Shown: positions 26,988-36,282 of the stretch, in pieces | How the letters are laid out: every line of letters starts with the position of its first letter | Position numbering within the stretch: the stretch's first letter is position 1 | Origin: Streptomyces sp. ISL-100 | GTDB taxonomy: Bacteria > Actinomycetota > Actinomycetes > Streptomycetales > Streptomycetaceae | NCBI RefSeq assembly: GCF_018614615.1 | Contig: NZ_JAGGOK010000059.1 | Location: forward strand, 62,001-126,000 | DNA length: 64,000 bases | Direction: 5' to 3' | Notes under the pieces: generated by a model | What the model saw: the letters and a program-made list of their open reading frames with translations, nothing else | Told to the model about the DNA's origin: nothing | Database searches by the model: none | Program-made: the position numbers and the translations under genes

Positions 26988-27758
26988 GTGGCAGCGGACA
27001 CCGCACCGCGTACCGCTCTGGTAACCGGCGGCAGCAGGGGAATCGGCCGGGCTGTCGTCGAACGGCTGGGCCGCTCGGGTGCCGTGGTGGCCATCCACTA
27101 CGGACGCGACGCCGCCGCGGCGGACGAGGCCGTGGCCGCGGTTCGCGCCGCGGGCGGACAGGCCTTTTCGGTACGCGCCGACCTGACCGAGGAAGACGCC
27201 GTCGACGCGCTGGCCGCGGGCGTCGAGCAGGGCCTGGTCGAGCACACGGGCTCCCGTGGGCTCGACGTCCTGGTCAACAACGCGGGCGTCGGATGCCGCG
27301 CCGACATCACCACCCTGACCAGTGAGGACATCGACCGGGTATTCGCGATCAATGTGAAGGCCCCCGTGTTCGTCGTCCAGCGGCTCCTGCCGCTGCTGCG
27401 TGACGGGGGGCGGATCGTCAATGTCTCCTCCGTCGCCAACCGGATCGCCCACCCGCACGTGCTGGCCTACGCCATGAGCAAGGGCGCGCTTGAGGCGTTC
27501 AGCCGCTCACTGGCGGCGCAGCTCGGTCCCCGCGGTATCACGGTCAACACCGTCGCACCGGGCCTGATCGAGACGGACTTCCACCGCGCCCGGCTGCGCG
27601 CCCACCCCGAGGACGCCGCCGAGGCGGCGGCGCTCACCGCGTTTGGACGGCTGGGACAGCCAGAGGATGTGGCAGACGCCGTCGCCTTCCTCGCCTCGGA
27701 ACAGGCGCGGTGGATCACCGGAGAGCGTGTGGAGACCACCGGGGGTGCCTATCTGTGA
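26988..27758 (+). CDS. FabG-like short-chain dehydrogenase/reductase
   Basis: A 256-residue SDR: TGGSRGIGRAV (cofactor), NNAGVG, Ser in NVSSVANRI, YAMSKGALE and the C-terminal GERVETTGGAYL of FabG-type reductases. The GTG at 26988 has GAGGGGAGGG upstream. It probably reduces a ketone on the ring-sugar scaffold or the acetyl branch of the sugar; reduction of that acetyl group would give the secondary alcohol acylated in paulomycose. This is inference from context. Confidence 0.88.
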   Translation: MAADTAPRTALVTGGSRGIGRAVVERLGRSGAVVAIHYGRDAAAADEAVAAVRAAGGQAFSVRADLTEEDAVDALAAGVEQGLVEHTGSRGLDVLVNNAGVGCRADITTLTSEDIDRVFAINVKAPVFVVQRLLPLLRDGGRIVNVSSVANRIAHPHVLAYAMSKGALEAFSRSLAAQLGPRGITVNTVAPGLIETDFHRARLRAHPEDAAEAAALTAFGRLGQPEDVADAVAFLASEQARWITGERVETTGGAYL

Positions 27759-27878
27759 GATCCGCCACCCTCCGTTCTGTGAGGCCTGTCGCCCGCTGCT
27801 CCATGCGGCCGACCGCCCGCTGCGCCGCCCCGTTCGGGCCCGCTGCGAACCGCCGTTGTACGTCAGAAAGGTTTGGAC

Positions 27879-28967
27879 TTGCTCCTCAACGACATCTACC
27901 TCACATCCCTCGGTGTACGTCTGGGCCGGCGGCTCGACCTCGAAGAGGCCGTGACCGACGGGCGTTACGCCTCCGCTGAGTACGTCGCCAACGCCCTCCT
28001 CGGGGTAACCGTGTCGGACGACGTGTTCGCCCCCGACCTGGCTGTGGCGGCGGCCCGCCTGGCCCTCGAACGCGCCGGGACCGATCTGGCCCCCGACGAC
28101 GTACGGCTGCTGCTGCACGCCAGCGCGTACTTCCAGGGCCAGGACATGTGGACGCCGGCCTCCTACATCCAGCACCACACCATCGGTGGCAACGCCCCGG
28201 CCGTCGAGGTCGACCAGAAGTCGAACGGGGGCATGGCCGCGCTGTCGCTCGCGGCCGGTTTCCTGGCGGGCTGCGACGCCGCCGCCGCCGTCCTGGTCAC
28301 CACCGGCGAGCGGTTCTGCCTCCCGGGGTTCGACCGATTCCGCACCGAGAGCGGCACGGTCATGGCCGACGGCGGCACGGCCCTCGTACTCGGTCGGACC
28401 CCCGGCTTCGCCCGGGTCGTTTCCTGCGTCCTCACATCGGACTCCTCGCTGGAGCACATGTACCGCGGCCGCGGGCTCAAGGACGCCCCGGCCTCCGGCG
28501 ACAAGCCCCTCAACATGCGGGCCCGCAAGACGGACTTCATGCGCAAGAACCTCAACGACCTCGAGTCGATCTCCTTGCAGATCGCCGGGGGCATCGGTGA
28601 CTGCATCCAGCAGGCCCTCGACGAGGCGAAGACCGACGTGGCCGACGTACGGCGATTCGTCATGCCTCACAACGGACAGACCGTGCGCTGGTGGAACATG
28701 CTCGCCGACATGGGCGTCGGACAGGAGCGCACCACCTGGGAGTTCGGGCGTCAGGTCAGCCACCTCGGATCCGGCGACCAGAACGCGGGGCTCGAGTACC
28801 TGCTGACCACTGGACAGCTGGAACCCGGGGACCGTGTGGTGCTCGCCGGTACCGGCTACGGCTTCAACTGGGGCGCCGCGGTGCTGGAGATCCTCCACAT
28901 CCCCTCCTGGGCCACCGCGGAGGCCGACGAGGCACAGGCCGCGACGGCTCCCGTACCCCAGAAGTGA
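27879..28967 (+). CDS. KASIII-like acyltransferase with Ser at the Cys position
   Basis: A 362-residue thiolase-fold protein related to KASIII (FabH) and to KASIII-like O-acyltransferases such as CerJ. The nucleophile region reads DQKSNGGMAAL, so Ser replaces the catalytic Cys; the His is kept in VMPHNGQ. I prefer TTG at 27879, which is seven bases from GAAAGG; a TTG six bases upstream is too close to that site. In a cluster lacking any polyketide chain, a KASIII-like protein with Ser is better explained as an acyl transferase than as a condensing enzyme (DpsC of daunorubicin also has Ser). It may move the isothiocyanate acyl group from the ACP to a sugar hydroxyl. Confidence 0.85.
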   Translation: MLLNDIYLTSLGVRLGRRLDLEEAVTDGRYASAEYVANALLGVTVSDDVFAPDLAVAAARLALERAGTDLAPDDVRLLLHASAYFQGQDMWTPASYIQHHTIGGNAPAVEVDQKSNGGMAALSLAAGFLAGCDAAAAVLVTTGERFCLPGFDRFRTESGTVMADGGTALVLGRTPGFARVVSCVLTSDSSLEHMYRGRGLKDAPASGDKPLNMRARKTDFMRKNLNDLESISLQIAGGIGDCIQQALDEAKTDVADVRRFVMPHNGQTVRWWNMLADMGVGQERTTWEFGRQVSHLGSGDQNAGLEYLLTTGQLEPGDRVVLAGTGYGFNWGAAVLEILHIPSWATAEADEAQAATAPVPQK

Positions 28968-28981
28968 AGAGGAGCCCCGCC

Positions 28982-30121
28982 ATGCCCTTTCCGCCCCTTG
29001 TACAGCCTGCGTCCGACCTTCCCGACAGCGAAGTCCGGCGCCACGCACACCAGTTGATCCTGTCCGGTCACGGCGCCCCGGGCCAGCGGCGGCTCGCCGC
29101 GGGCAGGGTGCTGGTCATCGGCGCCGACGAGATCGGAGCGCCGCTCATCGCCCATCTCGCCGACTCGGGCATCGGGTTCATCGGCATCTCCGACGGTTCA
29201 CCCCTCAACCCTTGGGACCGCTATCTCGGCATTCCGGGCGAGGAACCGTCCGACCGGGCATCCGCCTGGGCCCATGCCCTGCGGCGCACCCACCCGTCCG
29301 TGCGGACGGTCGTCGAGGGCCGGTTCGACGTGACCTCGGCGCGGGAGCTGGTCGACGGCTACGACCTGGTGGTGTGCGCGGGCGAGGACCAGGCCCGGTG
29401 CCAACTCGTCGACGACGTCTGCGCGCAGGCCGGCATCCCCTTCGTGTGGGGCTCCATGGACGCCACCGGGGGCCGCGCCTCCGTCTTCTGGGACCGGCAT
29501 GGGCCGGGCTTCCGGGACCTGTACCCCGAGCCCCCCGCCCCGTACTTCCGCGGTATGGCCGGGGCGCTGAAGGTGGTGGGGGCCTGGCTCGCCGTGACGC
29601 TGGCCACCGAGGCCGTCAAACTGCTCACCGGCGCGGGCGAGCCACTGGTCGGCCGCGTGATGAAGTACGACGCGATGGCCGCCACCTGCGTGACCGTGCC
29701 GCTGCGCCCGGACGCGCGCACCCAGCGCCCGGCCGAACTCACGGCCGCTGACCCCTTCTTCGGCCTGCTGTCACCGGAGGCGTCCGAGGCCGCGCGGGCG
29801 TCCACCGTCTCGGCGGAGGAGCTCAAGGCCCTGCTCGACCAGGGCGAGCCGGTCACCCTGGTCGACGTCCGTGAGCCGGACGAGTACGCCTTCGCCCACC
29901 TGCCCGGCTCGGTGCTCATCCCGCAGGGGGAGTTCCTGCGCGGTGACGCCGCCGACCGGCTGCCCAAGGACCGCAGGACCGTGTTGCTGTGCCGGGCAGG
30001 CATCCGCTCGGCGGAGGTGCTCGCGGTGGTCAAGAGGAGCGGCCACCCGGACGCGGTCCATCTGGGCGGCGGCATCCTTGCCTGGGCGGAGCGGATCGAC
30101 ACCGCCATGCCCTCCTACTGA
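28982..30121 (+). CDS. Degenerate ThiF/MoeZ-like protein with rhodanese domain
   Basis: A 379-residue protein: an N-terminal ThiF/MoeB adenylyltransferase-like domain (residues about 20-260) and a C-terminal rhodanese domain (about 275-375). The rhodanese loop CRAGIRS carries an intact Cys. The ThiF half is unusual: the P-loop reads GADEIGAP rather than GxGGxGS, and the zinc-binding Cys pair expected before LYPEPPAP is absent (FRDLYPEP). In canonical MoeZ, an adenylated carrier-protein tail receives sulfur from the rhodanese persulfide. Here, with a cysteine desulfurase and an ACP nearby, it probably relays sulfur for isothiocyanate formation. The mechanism must differ, because no ubiquitin-like sulfur carrier is encoded here. 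Confidence 0.85.
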   Translation: MPFPPLVQPASDLPDSEVRRHAHQLILSGHGAPGQRRLAAGRVLVIGADEIGAPLIAHLADSGIGFIGISDGSPLNPWDRYLGIPGEEPSDRASAWAHALRRTHPSVRTVVEGRFDVTSARELVDGYDLVVCAGEDQARCQLVDDVCAQAGIPFVWGSMDATGGRASVFWDRHGPGFRDLYPEPPAPYFRGMAGALKVVGAWLAVTLATEAVKLLTGAGEPLVGRVMKYDAMAATCVTVPLRPDARTQRPAELTAADPFFGLLSPEASEAARASTVSAEELKALLDQGEPVTLVDVREPDEYAFAHLPGSVLIPQGEFLRGDAADRLPKDRRTVLLCRAGIRSAEVLAVVKRSGHPDAVHLGGGILAWAERIDTAMPSY

Positions 30122-30143
30122 CCCGCCCCGCCCCAGAACGATT

Positions 30144-30174
30144 ACTCTCCGTGCTGATTTCGGTGTCGGAGAGT
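30144..30174. terminator. Short hairpin after the ThiF-rhodanese gene
   Basis: ACTCTCCG (30144-30151) pairs with CGGAGAGT (30167-30174) across a 15-base loop, 23 bases after the stop codon. It is weaker than the hairpin at 30295 and may be accessory. Confidence 0.4.
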
Positions 30175-30294
30175 CCCGCTGACACGGAACTCCCGTACAC
30201 GCTCCGAATCCAGGAACCGGCATTCTCCATTCTCGGCCCCGGCGGTACATGAAGAATGCATTCGCATTCTATCGGCGTCTCCGATAACAGTTGT

Positions 30295-30324
30295 GTGCCC
30301 GCCTGCCCTGTGGCAGGCGGGCAC
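30295..30324. terminator. Bidirectional terminator between convergent operons
   Basis: GTGCCCGCCTGCC (30295-30307) and GGCAGGCGGGCAC (30312-30324) form a perfect 13-bp stem with a CTGT loop. It lies between the end of the plus-strand operon and the end of the convergent cysteine desulfurase gene. Confidence 0.88.
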
Positions 30325-30341
30325 GTATCGCAGCAGCCCTT

Positions 30342-31709
30342 TCAGCGCACCGGAACGCAGCGCCCCGCCTCGGTGCGATAGGTCCACCGCGCCCCCTCGC
30401 GGGCGAGCTGCGCGACCGCGGCCACCAGCCGGTCGAGGTGCTCGACGGGGGTGCCGGCGCCGAAGCTCGCCCGCACGGCGTTCACAGGCCGCTCGCCCGG
30501 CGCCAGCGGCTCCGGGGCGCCGCACTCGTCCGGCTGGTCGGGGGCGTTGCCGAGCAGGCCGCGGACCAGCGGATGGGCGCAGAACATGCCGTCACGAACC
30601 CCGATGCCGTGCTCGGCGGAGAGCGCCGAGGCCAGGTGCGAGCTGTTCCAGCCCTCGACCACGAAGCTGATGACACCGACCCGCGGAGCGGAATCGCCCA
30701 GCAGCGACAACACCTTGACCTGCGGAATTGCCGCCAGACCGGCCAGGGTCCGCTGCAGCAGCGCCTCCTCGCGCGCCATCAGCGAGTCGAAGCCCTCCGA
30801 CTGGAGCGCGCGGCAGGCCGAGGCCAGCGCGTAGGCGCCGACGACGTTCGGCGACCCGGCCTCGTGCCGCGCGGGGCCCTGCTGCCACTCGACGGAGAAC
30901 CCGTCGTCGCCGCGCACGACCCGCCTGCTTGCCCCGCCCCCGGCCAGATATGGCTCGGCTTCGCGCAGCCAGTCCGCGCGCCCGGCCAGCACACCCGCTC
31001 CGAAGGGCGCGTACATCTTGTGCCCGGAGAAGGCGACGTAGTCCACGCCCAGTTCGCTGATGACGACCGGTCGGTGCGGTACGAGCTGGGCGGCGTCCAG
31101 GACCACCCGCGCCCCGGCCGCGTGCGCGACCTCGCTGATCTCCGCGACCGGCCACAGCTCGCCCGTGACGTTGGAGGCACCGGTGACACAGACGAGGCCG
31201 GGCCGCTCCGGGTCGTGGCCGGCCAGCGCCTCGGCCACGATCTCGACCGCCTCGTGGCGGGTGCCAGGGGCCCTCAGCAGGGTGAACTCCGTATCACGCC
31301 ACGGCAGCAGGGCGGCGTGGTGCTCCGTCTCGAAGACGTAGACCCTCGTCCCGGCGGGAAGTACCGACGCCATCATGTTGAGCGAGTCGGTGGCCGACCG
31401 GGTGAAGACGACCTCGTCGTCGCCACGACAGCCGAGAAACTCCCGCACGGTTTCCCGGCTCTGCTCGAACAGGTCGGTGGACAGTTGCGACAGATAGCCG
31501 GCGCCGCGGTGCACGCTGCCGTAGTACGGCGCATACGTGGCCACGTCGTTCCACACACTCCGCAGGATCGGGGAGCTGGCCGCGTAGTCGAGGGCGGCAT
31601 AGGGCACTTCGCCCCCCGTGACGAGCGGCACCGTCACATCGGCGCCGAGCACGGGCAGCGGGTCACCGCATTCCACCTCGGTGGTCGGCAAGGACGGCTG
31701 AACAGACAT
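30342..31709 (-). CDS. SufS/CsdA-like cysteine desulfurase (class V aminotransferase fold)
   Basis: A 455-residue PLP enzyme. The cofactor Lys is in FSGHKMYAPFGAG (about residue 228), the SufS-type pattern DGMFCAHP places a Cys at the position of the catalytic persulfide-forming residue, and ETEHHAALLPW is typical. It starts at 31709 (MSVQPSLP). It should draw sulfur from cysteine and pass it to the rhodanese domain of the protein at 28982. This would supply the sulfur of an isothiocyanate. It is a separate minus-strand unit opposite the sulfur-relay gene, and dedicated to the cluster rather than to Fe-S assembly, since no suf genes are near. Confidence 0.88.
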   Translation of the reverse strand: MSVQPSLPTTEVECGDPLPVLGADVTVPLVTGGEVPYAALDYAASSPILRSVWNDVATYAPYYGSVHRGAGYLSQLSTDLFEQSRETVREFLGCRGDDEVVFTRSATDSLNMMASVLPAGTRVYVFETEHHAALLPWRDTEFTLLRAPGTRHEAVEIVAEALAGHDPERPGLVCVTGASNVTGELWPVAEISEVAHAAGARVVLDAAQLVPHRPVVISELGVDYVAFSGHKMYAPFGAGVLAGRADWLREAEPYLAGGGASRRVVRGDDGFSVEWQQGPARHEAGSPNVVGAYALASACRALQSEGFDSLMAREEALLQRTLAGLAAIPQVKVLSLLGDSAPRVGVISFVVEGWNSSHLASALSAEHGIGVRDGMFCAHPLVRGLLGNAPDQPDECGAPEPLAPGERPVNAVRASFGAGTPVEHLDRLVAAVAQLAREGARWTYRTEAGRCVPVR

Positions 31710-31959
31710 GTCGCACTCCTGGTAGGTGAACTGAGCAGGGTTCCGGCGGCACCTGCGGGCCGGAACGGCCCGGGTGAGGCCCAGAGGGGAAAGCAGTACG
31801 AGAGGAAGCCACTGCCGGGAGTGGGGCTCACCAGAGAGGCAGGGCCCAACGACCGTGGAACGGGCGGGGCCTGGGATGCCTGGTTCTGGCAGAGCGTCCC
31901 GGTGGGCAGCGGGCGGAGATTGACCCTCGGCGGACGCGGCCGGGTGCGGCCACACGCGG

Positions 31960-32835
31960 TCAGAAGGGCAGCGGTAGCCGCTCGGTGTCCTCCAGCAGCT
32001 GATGCGTGCGCGCGGCCACGACACCGGCCTCGAAGCGGCTGCTCACTCCGAGCCGGCGCAGCAGCGCGGACACCATGCGACGCAGTGTGCGGGGAGAGAC
32101 CCGCAGCTCACAGGCGATGTCGGGGTCCTGGCGGCCCTTCGCCCACAGCCTGAGGATCACCAACTGCTGCTCGCTCAGGGGGACCCTGCCCACACCGGCT
32201 GGGTCGCCGAGCGCCTTCGTCTCCCGGTGCGGTGTCTCCGCCGGCGGCTTGTACAGGTCGCGTGCGTCGTCCCAGCAGAACTCGAACATCCGGGCAAGGA
32301 GCTGTAGCAGAGCGGGCTGTCGCACCAGCAACGTCGTGTCCGGCGGGCAGACCAGTGCGGACGTCTCGTCCACCATGATCAGGCGAAACGGCAGCAGCGG
32401 CGCGACTCGGACGCGTACTCCGCGCCGCGCCAGCCGCTCCAGGTAGGAGACGGCCCGCTCACTGTGCAGCAGGGAACTCTGGTGGATCGTGCGGACTTCG
32501 ATGCTGTTCTCGTGCCCGTACCGGTCCTCGCCCAGCCAGTCCGAGATCAGGTGACGGGCGACGACGGACGGCTGAATGACGCGGATCTGGTGTCGGGTCA
32601 TCGCGGCCACGGAGTCCAGGAGGGCGCGTACCCGCCCCGGGTCGTCGATCTCCTCGACGCCCGTGACGGCCACGTCCTGAGTCCCGCGGTGGTGCAGGGC
32701 GAGGGCGGACAGCTGCAACTGCAGGGAGCGGGTGACCTCTCCGGCCTCCACCAATGCCCGCTGCTGCCTTCCCACCAGTTTCGACAGCGTTTCCAGAGAG
32801 GCGTTCTCTCCATTTATATTTGCCTGCAGGAGCAC
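31960..32835 (-). CDS. LuxR-type HTH regulator with divergent sensor region
   Basis: A 291-residue regulator. The C-terminal 65 residues are a LuxR/GerE helix-turn-helix (LRVSPRTLRRMVSALLRRLG); the N-terminal part has a predicted coiled helix (residues about 10-45) and a region around RVAPLLPFRLIMVDETSALV that resembles the phospholipase D-like sensor of other Streptomyces regulators. GTG at 32835 follows AAAGGA. It is divergent from the SagB-type operon and is the likely pathway activator. A protein with the same architecture is encoded at 60188. Confidence 0.85.
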   Translation of the reverse strand: MLLQANINGENASLETLSKLVGRQQRALVEAGEVTRSLQLQLSALALHHRGTQDVAVTGVEEIDDPGRVRALLDSVAAMTRHQIRVIQPSVVARHLISDWLGEDRYGHENSIEVRTIHQSSLLHSERAVSYLERLARRGVRVRVAPLLPFRLIMVDETSALVCPPDTTLLVRQPALLQLLARMFEFCWDDARDLYKPPAETPHRETKALGDPAGVGRVPLSEQQLVILRLWAKGRQDPDIACELRVSPRTLRRMVSALLRRLGVSSRFEAGVVAARTHQLLEDTERLPLPF

Positions 32836-33068
32836 TTAATTAATCCTTTCCCCCGCATGTCCTTTTCCGGTCATGACCGTTGTCGGCCACTAAAGGGTCT
32901 ACACGGTTCTGCTCTTATCTGGCAAGATCGGAACTGTTGTTGGCGAAAGTATTGATCCTGCTTTTCGGCATTACTGTACGTAGTTGCCGAGTGAGTGCGG
33001 CTCATCGCTCGGCGCCAACTCAGGTGTTCACGTCGAGCCCGCCTCGGCAGGAAGGAGAAGCGATACCG
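32836..33068. promoter_or_regulatory. Divergent promoter of the regulator and SagB-type operon
   Basis: A 233-bp spacer with an A/T-rich left part (TTAATTAATC near 32838) that probably holds the promoter of the regulator gene. The plus strand has AAGGAG at 33053-33058 for the next gene. No gene is visible. Confidence 0.4.
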
Positions 33069-34544
33069 GTGAAGGACAAAGGCTCCGTCATGGACGACCG
33101 GCCCGCCGACCGCCTCGAGGGCGTCGCGGACACGGCCACCGGACCTCGTGCCCACGCCGTGGACGCGGAGCGGGACGCCCTGCGCTTCTGGCAGCAGATG
33201 GCGCTCGCCGCCGCTCCCGACGGCGCCCCCCGGCCCCAGCGGATATCCGTGCCCGCCGAACTGCGCGGTGCGCTTACCCTGTTCGAGGCGTCCGCCGAAG
33301 GGTCCCTCAACGGCGGCCCCTCCGTGCCGTCGGCCGGCGCCTTGTACCCGTACGAGCAATATGTGGTCACCGGCGGACCCGCGGGTCCGACGGTGTTCTC
33401 CGTGGACGTCACCCGGCGCAGCTGCCGTCTGCTGCACCGTGGCGAGCAGGTGGCCAAGGCGCTGGAGAGCGGTGGGCTTGCCCTCCCGGGGTCCGAAGCC
33501 TTCCTGGTGCTGATCGCGGTGCGCCCGTGGCTGTCCATACGCAAGTACGACGATCGGGGCTATCTCTACGCCCAGCTGGACGCCGCGCACCTGGGCACAC
33601 ACCTGCTGTGCCTGGCGGAGCGGAGCCACCGTCGGGCGGAGTGGCTGACCCGCGCGGCGACTGGGCCCCTCAGCGGCCTGCTGCGCCTCGGCGACAACCA
33701 CGTCTTCCCGCACAGCGTTCTGCTGGCAGCCGACCCCGTCGTCAACTACGAGCGCTCCCTTGGCACGTGGACGTGTACGGACTGGCGGAGCGTGCCACCG
33801 GTACACCGTCTTGCGGACGGCTCCGAGGGACGATGTTGGCGGGGCTTGGTTCCCCACCTCCAGCAGCCCCCGGCCCAGTCCACCGCCCCTCGTCCCCGCC
33901 CCCTGCTGACCGGCCCGGACGGCGTGGACCCGGGTGTCCCCGCGCTCCACGCCGCGCTGGCGGACCTCACCGCCTGGCGGCGCTCGGCGAAGGACTTCGG
34001 CGACGCCGAACTGCCGGAGAACCGGGTGCGGGAGGCGCTGGCCGTCCTTGGCGCCCCGCTGACGACCGACCTGTTCCCGTCCGACGGCTTCGGTGCCACC
34101 CTTGTCGCTCGCCGGGTCACCGGGCTCGCCCCGGGCGCGTACCCGATCCGTGGCACCGGTGAGATCGCCGCCGAGCCCGCCGGAACCACCGCGGCGACCG
34201 GCGACGACATCGTGCGGATCTGCATGGGGCAGGAGCAACTGCGCCACACCTGCGCGGCCGTCGTCTTCCACGCCCGGCACCGGGACATCTTCCGGATCGG
34301 CATGCGCGGCGTCGACGAGGCCCTGCTGCGCGCCGGTACCCTGGCCCACCTCCTCTACCTCGGTGCCACTGGAACGGGCATCGCCGTCACCACCATCGGC
34401 GGTTTCGACGCCGGACACTGGCACTCCCTCGCGGGACTGGCGGACGAGGACGAGGTCCTCTACGTCGCGATGCTCGGCACCCCCGGTACCTCCGCGGTCA
34501 AGATCGACCGTCTTCAGCCCGCCCACGCCCACGGGCAGAGGTGA
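33069..34544 (+). CDS. SagB-type FMN dehydrogenase, tandem nitroreductase domains
   Basis: A 491-residue protein with two nitroreductase-like halves. The first starts with SVPSAGALYPYEQYVV (about residues 95-110), the classical SagB/ThcOx FMN-binding start; the second covers about 300-480, with RRSAKDFG and GIAVTTIGGFD. SagB-type enzymes oxidise azolines or C-N/C-C bonds using FMN. It opens the operon that continues with an AMP ligase and ACP, overlapping the ligase start. A plausible job is oxidation (C-C desaturation) of an ACP-bound amino acid on the way to a 2-butenoyl isothiocyanate. The substrate is inferred. Confidence 0.85.
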   Translation: MKDKGSVMDDRPADRLEGVADTATGPRAHAVDAERDALRFWQQMALAAAPDGAPRPQRISVPAELRGALTLFEASAEGSLNGGPSVPSAGALYPYEQYVVTGGPAGPTVFSVDVTRRSCRLLHRGEQVAKALESGGLALPGSEAFLVLIAVRPWLSIRKYDDRGYLYAQLDAAHLGTHLLCLAERSHRRAEWLTRAATGPLSGLLRLGDNHVFPHSVLLAADPVVNYERSLGTWTCTDWRSVPPVHRLADGSEGRCWRGLVPHLQQPPAQSTAPRPRPLLTGPDGVDPGVPALHAALADLTAWRRSAKDFGDAELPENRVREALAVLGAPLTTDLFPSDGFGATLVARRVTGLAPGAYPIRGTGEIAAEPAGTTAATGDDIVRICMGQEQLRHTCAAVVFHARHRDIFRIGMRGVDEALLRAGTLAHLLYLGATGTGIAVTTIGGFDAGHWHSLAGLADEDEVLYVAMLGTPGTSAVKIDRLQPAHAHGQR

Positions 34545-35986
34545 TGTCCATGCTGATCGAGGTCATCACCCAGGCCCTGCGCGCCCACGGGGACGCCCCC
34601 GCCGTGGCCGACCGCCGCTCGGCGCTCGGCTACCGGGAGCTGGATGAGGCCAGTGGCCAACAGGCCCTCGTCGTACGGGAACTGCTGCCCGGCCGGGACC
34701 GGCCGCGCGTCGGCATCCGGGCCGGCAACTCCGTCGCCTACGTGGTGACGTATCTGGCCGCTCTCAAGGCCGGATGCGTACCGTTCCTCATCGACCGGGC
34801 CGCGGGCCCGCAGGAGACCCGGGTCGTTCAGGAGGACTGCGGGCTCGATCTGCTGGTCCACGAGGAGAGCACGCCGGTCCCGGAGCACGGCACCCGGTGC
34901 GGCACCCTCGGTCCCCTGCACGCCACCCGCTTCCCGGCCCGCGACGACCGTCCCGCCCTGCACGACGAGACGGAGGTCTGCCGCTTCACCTCCGGATCCA
35001 CGGGCCGCCCGAACTGCATCGAGTTCCGCGGCCGGGCCGTGCACCGCGCCGCCGCCAACTGGGCCGAGGGCACCGGCCTTTGCGGCGACGACAGCATCCT
35101 GTGCTTCGCCTCGCTGTCCAACGGCCTTGCCTTCAACACCTCCCTGCTGTCGGCGTTCCTCGTCGGGGCGCGGCTGCACCTGGGCAGCGGACTGCCCACG
35201 GCCGGCGCGGTCTCCCGGATGCTGCGGAGCAGCGCCGCCACCCGGCTGGTCGGCTTCCCCGCGTTGTACGAGTCCCTGGTGCGGCGCCCCCTGTCACCCC
35301 AGGCACTGCCCGATCTGCGGATGGCGATCTCCTCTGCAGCGCCGCTGAGCCCGAAGATCAAGCAGCAGTTCGTGGACAGCACCGGCGTACCCCTGCAGAA
35401 CTACTTCGGCATCGCCGAGGCCGGACCACTCACCTTCGCCACCGACCCGCTGACCGACCCCGGCTTGGGGCAGCCGCTTCCCGGCGTCGAGCTGCGGGCC
35501 GGCAGCACCGGGGAACCCGGCGTCGTCGAGGCCAGGAGCGAGTCCATGGGCACCCGCTACCTCAATGCCCCCGGAGCGCTGGAGAGCCGTATCGGCGAGG
35601 ACGGCTTCTACCGCACGAGCGACACGGGGCACCTGTCCGACGGAAGCCTCGTACTGACCGGTCGCACCAGCCAGGTGATCAACGTCGGCGGCCGCAAGAT
35701 CGACGCGGTCGAGGTCTCCGAAGCCCTCGCAGGGGCACCGGGAGTGAGGGACGCAATCGTCCTGGAGGTCGCCGACCGGCACGGGACCGCCGCCCTCGCC
35801 GCGGTCCTCGCCGCCGCCCCCGGCCTCGACCCGGCCGGGCCACGCCGGCACCTGGCCGAACGCCTGGCCCCGTACAAGATCCCCAGCCTCGTACGCATCG
35901 TGCCAAAGATCCCCCGCAGTTCCAGCGGCAAGCCCGCCACGGCGGCGCTGCGCCGCATGTTCGACGACACCGAGGACATCCAGTGA
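34541..35986 (+). CDS. Acyl/aminoacyl-AMP ligase loading the stand-alone ACP
   Basis: A 481-residue ANL-superfamily adenylating enzyme. The P-loop motif is FTSGSTGRP (about residues 149-157); NYFGIAEAGP, the hinge TGRTSQVINVGGRKID and the catalytic Lys in SSSGKPATAAL are all intact. It overlaps the SagB-type gene by four bases and runs into the ACP start, so the three are coupled. It should activate a small acid or amino acid and load it on the ACP. For a paulic acid route the best guess is a four-carbon amino acid; the substrate-code residues would need alignment. Confidence 0.9.
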   Translation: MMSMLIEVITQALRAHGDAPAVADRRSALGYRELDEASGQQALVVRELLPGRDRPRVGIRAGNSVAYVVTYLAALKAGCVPFLIDRAAGPQETRVVQEDCGLDLLVHEESTPVPEHGTRCGTLGPLHATRFPARDDRPALHDETEVCRFTSGSTGRPNCIEFRGRAVHRAAANWAEGTGLCGDDSILCFASLSNGLAFNTSLLSAFLVGARLHLGSGLPTAGAVSRMLRSSAATRLVGFPALYESLVRRPLSPQALPDLRMAISSAAPLSPKIKQQFVDSTGVPLQNYFGIAEAGPLTFATDPLTDPGLGQPLPGVELRAGSTGEPGVVEARSESMGTRYLNAPGALESRIGEDGFYRTSDTGHLSDGSLVLTGRTSQVINVGGRKIDAVEVSEALAGAPGVRDAIVLEVADRHGTAALAAVLAAAPGLDPAGPRRHLAERLAPYKIPSLVRIVPKIPRSSSGKPATAALRRMFDDTEDIQ

Positions 35987-36009
35987 CCACGCTCAAGGAG
36001 AACGCAGCC

Positions 36010-36282
36010 ATGCCGGCCTCCCCGGACGACATCCGTTCGCGCATCGTGCGCATCGTGCTCAGCTCGGCAGAGGGCGACCTGGCCGAGCGGGACCTGGCAG
36101 CCGCGAACTGGTCGCTGCCCGAGGTGAGTTACTCGTCGCTGGCCTACATCCGCATGATTGACACGGTGGAGAACGAACTCGGGGTCTATCTCGACCCCGA
36201 GGAGGAGAGCGAGCGCTTCGAGACCATCGACAGCCTCGTCGAACTGATCAGTCAGCATCTGCGGGAGTCGGCCGATGCCTGA
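36010..36282 (+). CDS. Stand-alone acyl carrier protein
   Basis: A 90-residue acidic carrier protein. The phosphopantetheine site is the second Ser of YSSLAYIRMID, in place of the usual DSL. The ATG at 36010 has AAGGAG nine bases upstream; a GTG at 35983 overlapping the ligase stop is an alternative that adds nine residues. It is probably loaded by the ligase just upstream and activated by the phosphopantetheinyl transferase at 37779. The tethered acyl group would be processed by the sulfur-relay and SagB-type enzymes, then handed to the KASIII-like transferase. Confidence 0.88.
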   Translation: MPASPDDIRSRIVRIVLSSAEGDLAERDLAAANWSLPEVSYSSLAYIRMIDTVENELGVYLDPEEESERFETIDSLVELISQHLRESADA

